Made by a program: the position numbers and the translations under genes. The notes under the pieces are model-generated. The model saw only the letters and a program-made list of their open reading frames with translations, did not search any database and was not told the DNA's origin. This document shows positions 26,647 to 35,311 of a DNA stretch of 50,724 nucleotides, piece after piece. The DNA is from MWEH01 sp035409945 (GTDB taxonomy: Bacteria; Bacillota; Clostridia; Christensenellales; DTU072), in NCBI GenBank assembly GCA_035409945.1, contig DAONQC010000010.1:1-50724 (forward strand). Direction: 5' to 3'. The stretch's first letter is position 1. Each line of letters begins with the position of its first letter.

Positions 26647-26816
26647 GTTGTTCCTTTAATGCAAAATTTATGTTTTTCTTCATAGACTAACTATAAAAAG
26701 CCCAATATATAATTAGTAAATCGGTAGTAGTATGGAAATATTGCGCATGTTGTATACAGGTTTCTGATGTGATAAAATATGCAAGTTGTCAGTAATTATG
26801 CAAATACACATAAATT

Positions 26817-26825
26817 TGGTATAAT
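26817..26825 (+). promoter_or_regulatory. Extended -10 promoter element ahead of tmk
   Basis: TGG followed by TATAAT forms a TGn extended -10 motif, 46 bases ahead of the tmk start. No -35 box of note is seen. Confidence 0.45.
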
Positions 26826-26870
26826 AAAAAATAGTGCAATACATTGAAAGTGGCAAAAAAAGAGGCAGAT

Positions 26871-27497
26871 ATGAAAGGCAAATTTATTACGCTAGAAGGA
26901 TGTGAGGGGGTAGGTAAATCTACACAACTTAACATGCTTAAAGAGTATTTAGAAAGGACAAACCAAGATGCTTTTTTCACTAGAGAGCCAGGTGGAACTC
27001 CCGTTGCTGAAGCTATCCGTCAAATTTTACTTGATCAAACTTTAGTTATAGAGCCAAAAGTAGAGGCCATGCTGTTTGCGACGGCAAGGATAAGCCATAT
27101 CGATGAAGTCATTATCCCTAACTTGGAAAAAGGTAAAATTGTTGTTTCAGATAGATATGTAGACAGTTCACTTGCATACCAGGGATTTGCAAGAAATCTA
27201 GGGCTTGAGTATGTGCAAACAGTGAATAAGTATGCTTTTGATGTGTGCATGCCTGACTGCACCATATTTATTGATATGGATCCAGAGTTTTCTTGGCGTA
27301 AACAAAAAGGGAATAAAGTTTTTAATGATAGATTAGAAAATGAAAAATTAGAGTTCCATAAAGGCTGTTACTTTGGTTTTAAGGAACTAGCAAGAGTTTT
27401 CCCAGAGAGAATAGTCAAGATAGTTCCAGATATAGATAAAGCTGAAACACATAGGCGGATTGTTGAAGCGCTTAAGAGTAAAGGTGTGATTAAATAA
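26871..27497 (+). CDS. tmk: Thymidylate kinase
   Basis: Phosphorylates dTMP to dTDP with ATP. The 208-residue product has the P-loop in LEGCEGVGKSTQ at the N-terminus, the DR(Y/X) motif in VSDRYVDSSLAYQG and a lid region. The frame can be extended to TTG 26844, but AGAGG at 26861-26865 marks ATG 26871 and gives the usual MKGKFITLEG start. It lies between the yaaO-like gene and holB, the Bacillus order without yaaQ and yaaR. Confidence 0.96.
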   Translation: MKGKFITLEGCEGVGKSTQLNMLKEYLERTNQDAFFTREPGGTPVAEAIRQILLDQTLVIEPKVEAMLFATARISHIDEVIIPNLEKGKIVVSDRYVDSSLAYQGFARNLGLEYVQTVNKYAFDVCMPDCTIFIDMDPEFSWRKQKGNKVFNDRLENEKLEFHKGCYFGFKELARVFPERIVKIVPDIDKAETHRRIVEALKSKGVIK

Positions 27498-27536
27498 TAG
27501 AAGTATATTTTAGTAGATGCTAAAAGGTAAATAGTA

Positions 27537-28541
27537 ATGATTTTTAATGAAAGGATTTTTGACCTGCTTTTGGAGAGTCAAATATATAAGGAATTAAAAG
27601 CTGATAAAGAAAGAAACAGTTTATCACATGCTTATCTTGTTTTAGGACCAGATACCAAAACCAGAAATGTATTTAAGCTTCTTGCATCCCTTCTTATACT
27701 TTGTGAAAAGGGTGGATGCTTGAATTGTCCTACCTGTAGAAGTATCCTAGCAACGAGCGAAAATAAAAGCCATTTAGATATAAAAGAAATTAATGAAAAA
27801 GGCGATTTAAAAGTAGAGGATTTAACTGGTTTGATTGATGAGATATATACAAAACCAGTAACGGGAGATAAAAAAATATTTTTTATTGATAATCTCGAAA
27901 TTCCAGCAAGTTCACAGAGGATACAAAATAAACTATTAAAAATCTACGAAGAACCTCCTAAAAATGTCGTAATATTTATGATGGCAAGAGGAGAAGCAGG
28001 TGTATTACCTACCATCATAAGTAGGGCAAAATCTATATATCTTCCGAGCTTTACGACACAGCAAATATATGACGCATTGATAGCTGAAGAAGTACCAGAA
28101 TATACTGCAGAGATGGCAGCGTCACTATCATCAGGAAGGTTTGATAAGGCAGACTTGTTTGCTGATAAGGAGGAGTACATAGAGTTATTTGAAAACATCT
28201 TAGAGTTTTTAGTCAATCTCAAAAGTTCTAAAGACGTGTCTAAATATCTAAATAGTCCTATATTCAAAAAAGATAACCTGGAAACAGCATTTGAGATAAT
28301 TCAAATCATATTAAATGATGCACTGATAAAAGTGAGTGGAAGTAACAAACCACTTGCTACAATGGATAGGGATTATTACATTAGTGAAATAGCAAAAATG
28401 CATAACGCAGGTAGTCTTGCCTTAGCGATACTTGCTACAACGGAAGCGAAAAAAATGCTGACACTGTCAGTGAATGAAACTTCGATAGCAGAATCGTTTA
28501 TGTTAAACATGCTACAAAGTAAATATAAAGCAACGCTATAA
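27537..28541 (+). CDS. holB: DNA polymerase III delta' subunit
   Basis: Clamp loader subunit. The 334-residue protein has an AAA+-type N-terminal domain without a usable P-loop, as expected for delta'. A cysteine cluster (CEKGGCLNCPTC, about residues 58-69) fits the zinc module. The segments KIYEEPPKNVVIFMMA and TIISRAKSI are the SRC-like sensor region. The C-terminal collar domain is helical. It starts 39 bases after tmk. Its last codons may have a faint echo about 50 bases downstream. Confidence 0.92.
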   Translation: MIFNERIFDLLLESQIYKELKADKERNSLSHAYLVLGPDTKTRNVFKLLASLLILCEKGGCLNCPTCRSILATSENKSHLDIKEINEKGDLKVEDLTGLIDEIYTKPVTGDKKIFFIDNLEIPASSQRIQNKLLKIYEEPPKNVVIFMMARGEAGVLPTIISRAKSIYLPSFTTQQIYDALIAEEVPEYTAEMAASLSSGRFDKADLFADKEEYIELFENILEFLVNLKSSKDVSKYLNSPIFKKDNLETAFEIIQIILNDALIKVSGSNKPLATMDRDYYISEIAKMHNAGSLALAILATTEAKKMLTLSVNETSIAESFMLNMLQSKYKATL

Positions 28542-28614
28542 AATTAAACGAAAATAAAAACACATAAAAAGATATTAAAGATGGCTGCATAACAATCAAG
28601 CATAAAAAATACAA

Positions 28615-28668
28615 AATAATGTTGCTAACCATTAGCTGGTTAAATTTCAACAACATTATTATACGAGG
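28615..28668 (+). repeat. Nested-hairpin 5'-UTR element, copy 4 (ricT), best-formed copy
   Basis: The outer stem is a perfect 10 bp here (AATAATGTTG with CAACATTATT). A single unpaired C and the inner stem TAACCA/TGGTTA with a short variable loop follow. AAATTT and CAA stay unpaired on the 3' side. ATACGAGG follows the stem and the ricT ATG comes four bases later. Confidence 0.8.
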
Positions 28669-28672
28669 ATAA

Positions 28673-29803
28673 ATGGTAACAATAGTATCGGTAAAATTTA
28701 GAACCGCACCAAAGCCATATTATTTTAATCCAGGCGAAGACATTTTTCACATAGGTGAATTTGTAATAGTAGAAACTGTCAGAGGTTTGGAGTTTGGTGA
28801 AATAGTAGGCGGAAATAAAGAAGTTGCTGAAAGTGAAATCATAGGTGAATTAAAGCCTGTCATTAGAAAAGCAACTGAAGAAGATAAAAAAAGGAATGAA
28901 GAAAACCAAGCCTCTAGAAAGGACATAATGGAAAAAGCTACAGAAAAAGTGGCAGAGTGTAAGTTAGATATGAAGGTGGTTGATGCTGAATGTACGTTCG
29001 ATCGTAAAAAAACCATAATATATTATTTGGCACCTAACAGAGTAGACTTTAGGGAATTGGTTAGAAAACTTGCAGCAATAATACCTGGCCGAATTGAAAT
29101 GAGGCAGATATATGAAAGAGACGATATCATATTAAAGGGTGCATATGGAGTTTGTGGACAGCCTTGTTGCTGCACAACATTTTTGTCAGACTATGCAAAA
29201 GCAACTATAAAGATGGCTAAAAATCAAAACATATCATTAAATCCGAATTCACTTAACGGGTTTTGTGCAAGACCTATGTGTTGTTTGAGATTTGAGGATG
29301 ATTTTTATAGAGAAGAACTCAAAAAAATGCCTAAAGTAAAAGCAAGAATTCAAACCCCAGAAGGCGACATAGGTGTTGTTACTAATGTAGATGTAATTAA
29401 GGAAAAAGTAGTTTTGAAAGTGACAACTGAAGAAGGAACTACCATGCGTACATATACGCTAAGCGAACTACCTGGCTATGAAAATTTAGAAGATGAAAGT
29501 GATACTGATGAAGAACTAGTAGCCCTAGAAGAAGATTTAGAAAAAGAAAAATCTAGTCAACCTTTAGAACAAGAGGGTGAAGAGAATAAAGAAGAGAATA
29601 AAGATAATAATAGACAACATAAGTCCAAGCAAAAACAAGCTTCCCAGCAGGAAAACAGACCAACTAGTGATAATAAGCAAAAGTATAATCATAATACGCA
29701 ATGGAAAAAAGGGAAAAAGAAAAGAAAGAGCTCTGGGCAGCAAAATCAAAACCCTCAAAATAAAGAAGGTAAACGCAGTCACAAACCACAGAGAGAAGGT
29801 TAA
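28673..29803 (+). CDS. ricT: PSP1-domain protein RicT (YaaT)
   Basis: In Bacillus, RicT forms the Y-complex with RicA and RicF. That complex carries [4Fe-4S] clusters and acts with RNase Y in mRNA processing and in phosphorelay control. The 376-residue protein has the PSP1 C-terminal domain with its cysteine groups CGQPCCC (near residue 163) and CARPMCC (near 200). The N-terminus VSVKFRTAPKPYYFNPG is typical. From about residue 280 it has a long low-complexity tail rich in Glu, then Lys, Gln and Asn, which could bind RNA. Its start is set by leader element copy 4. Confidence 0.93.
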   Translation: MVTIVSVKFRTAPKPYYFNPGEDIFHIGEFVIVETVRGLEFGEIVGGNKEVAESEIIGELKPVIRKATEEDKKRNEENQASRKDIMEKATEKVAECKLDMKVVDAECTFDRKKTIIYYLAPNRVDFRELVRKLAAIIPGRIEMRQIYERDDIILKGAYGVCGQPCCCTTFLSDYAKATIKMAKNQNISLNPNSLNGFCARPMCCLRFEDDFYREELKKMPKVKARIQTPEGDIGVVTNVDVIKEKVVLKVTTEEGTTMRTYTLSELPGYENLEDESDTDEELVALEEDLEKEKSSQPLEQEGEENKEENKDNNRQHKSKQKQASQQENRPTSDNKQKYNHNTQWKKGKKKRKSSGQQNQNPQNKEGKRSHKPQREG

Positions 29804-29804
29804 A

Positions 29805-29888
29805 ATGACAGCAGATAAAGGATGTTTTAAGGCCTTTATTGGAGAGGAAGAGATTGAACCTAGATACTATTGGAATGGTTTATATTGA
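29805..29888 (+). CDS. Possible 27-residue peptide after ricT
   Basis: ATG 29805 begins one base after the ricT stop, with GAAGG at a good distance. The peptide contains GCFKAFIGEEEIEPRYYWNG. It could be translationally coupled to ricT. Nothing known is recognised. It may equally be the remnant of a decayed gene. Confidence 0.35.
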   Translation: MTADKGCFKAFIGEEEIEPRYYWNGLY

Positions 29889-29984
29889 CTTAAGACTAGA
29901 TAGGTGATAGAATTAAAATCAGTAAGAGGGGGCGTTAATTAACATAGTCAGCCCAAATAAATATGAATAAAGGAGATTTAAAAA

Positions 29985-30158
29985 ATGGCATACGAAATTG
30001 ATCAAAGTAAATGTATTCAATGTGGTGATTGTGCAGAATCATGTCCAGTAGAGGCAATCCAAGAAGAAGATGGAAAATATACTATCGATGCAGACGCTTG
30101 CCTAAGCTGCGGTGTATGTGCAGGAACTTGCCCACAAGAAGCAATATCTGAAGAGTAA
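29985..30158 (+). CDS. 2[4Fe-4S] ferredoxin
   Basis: Small electron carrier of 57 residues, of the clostridial type. Two CxxCxxCxxxCP motifs are complete: CIQCGDCAESCP at residues 10-21 and CLSCGVCAGTCP at 39-50. Both can hold a [4Fe-4S] cluster. AAAGGAG lies 9 bases ahead of ATG 29985, and a strong terminator follows. It comes directly after ricT, an iron-sulfur protein. Confidence 0.95.
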   Translation: MAYEIDQSKCIQCGDCAESCPVEAIQEEDGKYTIDADACLSCGVCAGTCPQEAISEE

Positions 30159-30179
30159 TTTAAAAACTTAAAAATAGAG

Positions 30180-30209
30180 AAGACCACCTTTTGCGAGGTG
30201 GTCTTTTTT
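30180..30209. terminator. Ferredoxin terminator, probably bidirectional
   Basis: AAGACCACCT and AGGTGGTCTT form a perfect 10-bp stem around TTTGCG, followed by a T-run on the plus strand. The minus-strand GPH gene ends 38 bases away and may use the same hairpin. Confidence 0.92.
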
Positions 30210-30246
30210 ATAGAAAAAATTACATTAAATGCGCTAAGAAAACAAA

Positions 30247-31761
30247 TTAGAATAAGTCTTTTTTCACATCTTCTAAGAGTTTAGTTTCTTCGTCAGTTAA
30301 ATTGTTGACAGCCTCTTTGTCCGATATAAGTTTACTAACTAAAGTGCTCTTTTCTGGAGTTATTTTGAGCTTCATTGATGCAATAAAAGCAAAGGTAATA
30401 AATACAATTATTGGAACCATAATGACTAACCTTAAGCCTAAAATTGCGCTTTCAGGTTGGGTAGGATTGTTTACAAAACCTGTTAATGGGTCAGTTTGTG
30501 GTTTTTGAAAACCACTTAGTTGTAATGCCCAGCCAGATATTCCTATTGCAATTGCTGATGTTGATTTACGAATGAAGGTCATAATACCACTATATGATCC
30601 CGTATTTCTTTCCCCAAATTTTAGTTCGCCAATATCCACTACATCAGGGAAAATATACCAAGGCATCAATTGACAACCACTCATGCCTACTCCTACTAGA
30701 AGACCTATAGGTAGTAGAACATAATCGTTCCAAGTGGAAGGGTATAAACATAAAACAACAATTCCTGTAATATATAGTGGAATCCCAGCACGGAATAGGA
30801 AAGACTTCGACTTCCCTTTTTTCATAAAATGAGCATGTACTGGAATCATCCCAACATAGGAAACCATAATTATTCCGAGTAGGAAAACTGAGCTATAACT
30901 AAGCTCCAATGCATAGTTTGCAAACCATACTAGATTTGAAGTTATTAAATCCATACAGGAAAACGCAAATAGATACATTAAAACTAGATAAACAAATGCT
31001 TTAAGTCTAAGAGGTTTAACAAAGTTTTTGAGATTGAATTTAACTTTTGCATCTGGGATTGCTAATCTTTCCTGACATACGATAGATGTAACTAGCATTG
31101 GGACGGCATAAAATAGTCCAAAAACAACAATCATTATAATAACAAACAAATTAATAGGGATTTCACCTTTTTGTAGTTTTTCTAGAAGTATTATGGGCAC
31201 GCCTGCAGAAATCCCAGCTGACACAGAGGAGAAAATCTGACGAATATTGTTCATTTTGATTTTCTCATAATAATTGGAAGTCATTTCTGTGGCTAGCGAA
31301 AGATATGGAACATTAATCATGGTAGAGATTGTGTTGTAAATCAAGTACGACATTAGATAAACAATAAACTTTCCTATCATACTAGTCCATGCGTGAAGGG
31401 GAAGGAATAAAAGTATAAAGGATACGATAATTAAAAACGCACCAATAAACAAATATGGTTTTCGTCTACCCCATTTAGTACGTGTATTATCGGAAATAAT
31501 ACCCATTGCTGGGTCTGTTACGGCATCCCATATTTTACCAATCATTATGATGGTTGCAGCTAAGCCGGCTTCTAAGCCGTTTATTACTAAGAACACGAGA
31601 TACACCGAACTTATAAGGCTTTGACCGCCAGCACTGTATAAATCCCCCATGCCATAAGCAATTTTTTCTTTTAAGGATAATTTAGCATCTGCAACCTGTA
31701 TTTCTGGGGCTGGTAGCGGCTCTTCAACTTTTTGTGGTATTTCCATTTTATCTTGATCCAT
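30247..31761 (-). CDS. GPH-family sugar symporter
   Basis: Sugar or glycoside uptake coupled to a cation. The 504-residue protein has about 12 hydrophobic segments after a 30-residue polar start. It carries KIWDAVTDPAMGIISDNTRT and KWGRRKPYLF, the MFS_2 loop signatures. It belongs to the sugar island and is followed upstream by the glycosidase-like gene on the same strand. The start ATG 31761 is set by leader element copy 6. The substrate may be the product of the glycosidase-like protein, which is inference from position. Confidence 0.9.
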   Translation of the reverse strand: MDQDKMEIPQKVEEPLPAPEIQVADAKLSLKEKIAYGMGDLYSAGGQSLISSVYLVFLVINGLEAGLAATIIMIGKIWDAVTDPAMGIISDNTRTKWGRRKPYLFIGAFLIIVSFILLFLPLHAWTSMIGKFIVYLMSYLIYNTISTMINVPYLSLATEMTSNYYEKIKMNNIRQIFSSVSAGISAGVPIILLEKLQKGEIPINLFVIIMIVVFGLFYAVPMLVTSIVCQERLAIPDAKVKFNLKNFVKPLRLKAFVYLVLMYLFAFSCMDLITSNLVWFANYALELSYSSVFLLGIIMVSYVGMIPVHAHFMKKGKSKSFLFRAGIPLYITGIVVLCLYPSTWNDYVLLPIGLLVGVGMSGCQLMPWYIFPDVVDIGELKFGERNTGSYSGIMTFIRKSTSAIAIGISGWALQLSGFQKPQTDPLTGFVNNPTQPESAILGLRLVIMVPIIVFITFAFIASMKLKITPEKSTLVSKLISDKEAVNNLTDEETKLLEDVKKDLF

Positions 31762-31768
31762 ATTAACG

Positions 31769-31822
31769 CCTCGTATAATAATGTTGCGGGAATTTAACCA
31801 AACATAATGGTTAGCAACACTA
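31769..31822 (-). repeat. Nested-hairpin 5'-UTR element, copy 6 (GPH transporter)
   Basis: Read on the minus strand: outer arms TAGTGTTG and CAACATTA (one G-U pair), inner arms TAACCA and TGGTTA, unpaired AATTCCCG, tail TTATTATACGAGG. ATG 31761 lies 7 bases after GAGG. Confidence 0.75.
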
Positions 31823-31924
31823 GCTTATATATTCATTTTAGATTTCTCTTCCGTTCCACCTTTTTGGGAAAGTCATGGAAGGTTTTTAGATGTGTATAAT
31901 GCAGTTTGGTTATTAACACCTCAC

Positions 31925-34369
31925 TTAATCTAAGGGTTCATAGTTTTTAGTATCTGTGAACTCTATCATCTTTATATCTTTATTTTCAGACAGCACATAA
32001 GGAGGATAAGCAAAAGCAATTGCATCATTTATTGTGCTTTCTGCTGGTTTATTACCGTCGAAAGGAGCAAGCATAAGTGAGAACTGTTGTTGTCCACCAC
32101 GGTAAGTTGTAGCAGTTGTTAGATAGCTTGCAGCAAATTTTGTAGCAAATGCCATAGCGAGTCCAGATTTAGTGAGATTATATTTCCATTGTTTTCCATG
32201 ATATATACCAAATGGGTTAATGCTTATCTTATCAACATCCTTATTTTCATCTCGGTTAAATCTTACATTAGTGAAGGAAAAAGAGTTGTCTGCTGCCACA
32301 CTTTGTGCAATTAACAAGCCTTTATCTTTTGCTGAAAAAGATACAAACCCACAAGTAATTGCATTATTGGAAGTTGCTAAATCTTTGTTTGGAGTGTATT
32401 TATAATAGTCGTAATCAAAGTATGAAAGGGAACCCATAAAGTTATGTTTGTAAACTCTAATTGGATCTGAACTATTTCCTTTAAATGCAGGGATAATTTC
32501 TAGAGGGACAACCTCTTCCCAACGAGAATCGTAACCGCGATAAAGAAGTGCTACTTTTTGTTTTGAAGTTCCATAATCTTTGGTTAAAGGATATTTTATG
32601 TCCATATCTACATAAACATATGGAAGGTTTGCAATAATAGAATAGGTTTTCGTATATTTTGCATCTAAGCCATCACCAACATTAACGCAGCCAGTTTCTA
32701 CGATAGAAGCAAAGTTACCTTCTTTTGCAGAAGTGATACTAAATTGTTTGTTGGTTGCAATGCGTGTAGCTTTATCATATTCAATATATGTTTCGAAACT
32801 TCCATTATCTAAAAATGCTTTGCCGTTATAAAAAGCTTTAATTTGACCATCTTCAATCTTTAGTGAAATAGAGTCGTTTGCAATAGATTGTTCGGATACA
32901 GTAACAGTAGATTTTTTTGGAAGTTTTCCTTTTTCTAGTTCGATACTATTTTCTTTGCCACTATAGACTAAAACAGTTTCCTTTTTACCAAAAACCTCTC
33001 TTGTAAAACCATCAGATATGCCAGTTCCAGTTGCTTCGACATCGCCACTTAATCTTATTAAACCATTTCTAGTTTGGTTACCTTTGTAATACGTAGAAGG
33101 ATAAATTGCATAAGTTTTACTCTTATCGTAGCTTGAAAGTTTTTTAGCTTTCTCAAGAATCTTATCACTCTTTGCTCTTTCGTTCCCAATCATGTTAAAT
33201 GCTTGTAACAGTCTGGGCTTACACATGGCTGGAGTTGATAATCCAAAGTGTGTAGTGGACATTGTTAAAATTCTTGAAGGAATATTTTTAGATACCTCTT
33301 GTGAAATTTCTTCAGTAGGGCAAACAGCTTTTGCATATTCATTTACAAGTTTGTTTCTTTCAATTTCAGACCATAGTTTTTTATTTTCCAGTTTATCTGC
33401 CCAAGGACTGTAGCTGTCATGGCTTCCGTCAGCAGTGTCTTGCCCGAAGCAAACAGTTCCAACTGGCTCGTGTGTCTTTAAATATTCGTAAGGAGTAGTA
33501 AATTCAACATACGGGAGTTTTGCTAATTTTTGAGCAAATATATTTAGTCCTCCATTTACTAGTGGCTTTTTCAAACCTAATGCAAAAGATAAATGAGTAT
33601 TTAAATAGCCCTGCCAAAAGTCATCATCTGCATCCATATCTAAAAGGACAAGTAAATCAGTAGGCTCTTCCATTTGAAGTTGTTCTTTGCGTAATTTCCG
33701 CACTAAGGCTGTAATTCCACCGTTTTCAAAATGATCTCCTGGGTTCATCGCTGGTAAAAGTATCATCTTTTCTTCCATTCCAGGAGCAGTATACCATAGT
33801 GGATTAAATCTTTCCTTTGTAGATAACATAGGTACGAAGCTTGAAAATCCATTAAATGCAATACAACTATAAAAAATTGAAATCGCTTCAATGCCGAGCT
33901 TGTTATAAACTTTGACAAGGGAAGGGGTATGCATGCATTCTTGCGGTCTTGTTATTTTTCCATATTTTCCAAAAATATCTTTAAGTCCACTACCGTCTGG
34001 GTTGGAAATAGCCCATCCCATAGCAACTTCGGCCTCCTCTTCCGTGTGAGCTGAGATGATGCCGTTATTATAATTCATAAGTTCAACTTCATCCATGCCG
34101 TCTTGCACACGTTTTTTGATTCTTTCGGTAATATCGGGGCATAATGTAGCCATGTTTTTTTGTAATGAATAGTAATTTTCTATGTCCCAAGTACCTCTTA
34201 CAGGAATGCCTTTAGCATTTAGTTTGTCTAAAGTGTCCAGGCAATACCTCATAATACGAATGTCTTTTCCGAGTCCCATTTCATCTAGAGTATCTGCACG
34301 ATAAGAATGATAAAGATTAGCATGGAATCGAAACGCAACATAAATTTTTACATCTTTTGTTTTAGTCAT
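31925..34369 (-). CDS. Large glycoside-hydrolase-like protein (GH57/GH38-type barrel)
   Basis: The 814-residue protein has no signal peptide. Its N-terminal half looks like a seven-stranded beta/alpha barrel of the glycoside hydrolase/deacetylase superfamily. Features are a FRFHANLYHSYR start, VRGTWDIENYYSL, the acidic VELMNYN, TRPQECMHTPSLVKVYNKLG (resembling the PEC motif region of GH57) and LLVLLDMDADDDFW. Conserved acidic residues in these loops are candidate catalytic residues. The C-terminal half is beta-rich, as in GH38-type beta-sandwich domains. Position between a GPH transporter and a sugar regulator supports cytosolic glycoside breakdown. The family assignment is uncertain. GGGAGGG, part of leader copy 7, precedes ATG 34369. 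Confidence 0.5.
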   Translation of the reverse strand: MTKTKDVKIYVAFRFHANLYHSYRADTLDEMGLGKDIRIMRYCLDTLDKLNAKGIPVRGTWDIENYYSLQKNMATLCPDITERIKKRVQDGMDEVELMNYNNGIISAHTEEEAEVAMGWAISNPDGSGLKDIFGKYGKITRPQECMHTPSLVKVYNKLGIEAISIFYSCIAFNGFSSFVPMLSTKERFNPLWYTAPGMEEKMILLPAMNPGDHFENGGITALVRKLRKEQLQMEEPTDLLVLLDMDADDDFWQGYLNTHLSFALGLKKPLVNGGLNIFAQKLAKLPYVEFTTPYEYLKTHEPVGTVCFGQDTADGSHDSYSPWADKLENKKLWSEIERNKLVNEYAKAVCPTEEISQEVSKNIPSRILTMSTTHFGLSTPAMCKPRLLQAFNMIGNERAKSDKILEKAKKLSSYDKSKTYAIYPSTYYKGNQTRNGLIRLSGDVEATGTGISDGFTREVFGKKETVLVYSGKENSIELEKGKLPKKSTVTVSEQSIANDSISLKIEDGQIKAFYNGKAFLDNGSFETYIEYDKATRIATNKQFSITSAKEGNFASIVETGCVNVGDGLDAKYTKTYSIIANLPYVYVDMDIKYPLTKDYGTSKQKVALLYRGYDSRWEEVVPLEIIPAFKGNSSDPIRVYKHNFMGSLSYFDYDYYKYTPNKDLATSNNAITCGFVSFSAKDKGLLIAQSVAADNSFSFTNVRFNRDENKDVDKISINPFGIYHGKQWKYNLTKSGLAMAFATKFAASYLTTATTYRGGQQQFSLMLAPFDGNKPAESTINDAIAFAYPPYVLSENKDIKMIEFTDTKNYEPLD

Positions 34370-34373
34370 AAAT

Positions 34374-34429
34374 CCCTCCCATATAATAATGTTGTTTGAA
34401 TTTAACCAGTTTAAATGGTTAGTACATTA
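34374..34429 (-). repeat. Nested-hairpin 5'-UTR element, copy 7 (glycosidase-like gene)
   Basis: Outer arms TAATGT and ACATTA, inner arms TAACCA and TGGTTA, unpaired AATTCAAA, tail TTATTATATGGGAGGG. The upstream flank ATATATACAACTAATG is the same as for copy 3 in front of argF, although the genes are unrelated. Confidence 0.75.
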
Positions 34430-34483
34430 GTTGTATATATTTATTTATTATGTTTTATGCTTAGCCCTTATGTAGTTAGCTCC

Positions 34484-35146
34484 TTATTTGTCTATGATGA
34501 AAAAATCTGGATATTTTTCTAGTAGTATCGGCATACGCGTCAGACAAAGATGCGCATGGCTAGAAACTAGCGATTCAAAACTATCATAGTTTTGCTCTTC
34601 TAATGCTTTTATGATGTTTTTGTGGTGGATAAATAATAGGTCAACATTATTACTACTATCGGTGTTATCTAATTTACGATAGCGCATGTAGTGAGGGTCC
34701 GAAGATTCTAGTATGTTCCACCAATATTGTCTATTTGCTAGGTTAAATAATGTTTTATGGAAGGTATTGTCTAGATGCCAAAACTCCTCTAAATTTGTGG
34801 AAAGTATTGCTTTATTTTGCTTTTCAAGTATGTCTTTTAATGTATTAGCATGTCCTTTAAAGCTATATGAGATAGTATTTAAAACTGAAGTTTCAAATAG
34901 AATACGCATATCAATAGACTGTTTAACAATCTCCAAATTAATGCGAGCAACCTTGTTACCATAATGGGGAATGACAACCACATATTGTTCATTTTCCAGT
35001 CTTTTTAAAACCTCGCGTACAGGGGTTCTTGACACGTTATATTTTGTGGCGATTTCTGATTCATTTAAAAAATCGTCAGGCTTATACCTTAACTCTTTTA
35101 TGTCATGTAATAAGTCGTTATAAATTGTGGCTTTTTTACTTTTCAT
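34484..35146 (-). CDS. FadR-type GntR transcriptional regulator
   Basis: The 220-residue protein has an N-terminal winged helix (about residues 1-70) with the recognition region NVSRTPVREVLKRLENEQYV, and a helical FCD effector-binding domain (about 80-215). Such regulators respond to sugar acids or other small carboxylates. It is divergent from the epimerase gene. Two near-identical palindromes with TTGTATACAA centres lie in the shared gap, which fits autoregulation and control of the sugar genes. AGGAG lies ahead of ATG 35146. Confidence 0.92.
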   Translation of the reverse strand: MKSKKATIYNDLLHDIKELRYKPDDFLNESEIATKYNVSRTPVREVLKRLENEQYVVVIPHYGNKVARINLEIVKQSIDMRILFETSVLNTISYSFKGHANTLKDILEKQNKAILSTNLEEFWHLDNTFHKTLFNLANRQYWWNILESSDPHYMRYRKLDNTDSSNNVDLLFIHHKNIIKALEEQNYDSFESLVSSHAHLCLTRMPILLEKYPDFFIIDK

Positions 35147-35185
35147 CTACTAAACTCCTATCCTTCCTATAATTTTATTTTAAGG

Positions 35186-35201
35186 CACTTGTATACAAGT
35201 G
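35186..35201. promoter_or_regulatory. Palindromic operator 1 for the GntR regulator
   Basis: CACTTGTATACAAGTG is a perfect 16-base palindrome, 40 bases upstream of the regulator gene. Its shape fits FadR-type GntR sites. Assignment to this regulator is inferred from position. Confidence 0.75.
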
Positions 35202-35283
35202 TCAATATGCAAAAATATTACGTTTATGAAAAATAGGCGTACAAACTGGGGTAAAATGAATTTCAGCAAAGTCAAAGCGTGCA

Positions 35284-35297
35284 ACTTGTATACAAGT
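35284..35297. promoter_or_regulatory. Palindromic operator 2 for the GntR regulator
   Basis: ACTTGTATACAAGT repeats the core of operator 1, centre to centre 97 bases away, and ends 14 bases before the -35 box of the epimerase promoter. Confidence 0.75.
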
Positions 35298-35311
35298 GCC
35301 ACTTTTGTGCA

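Noticed and set aside
35222..35240. A 15-base string shared with the region near 46179
   Set aside because: It is short, AT-rich and occurs only twice in unrelated settings, so chance cannot be excluded.
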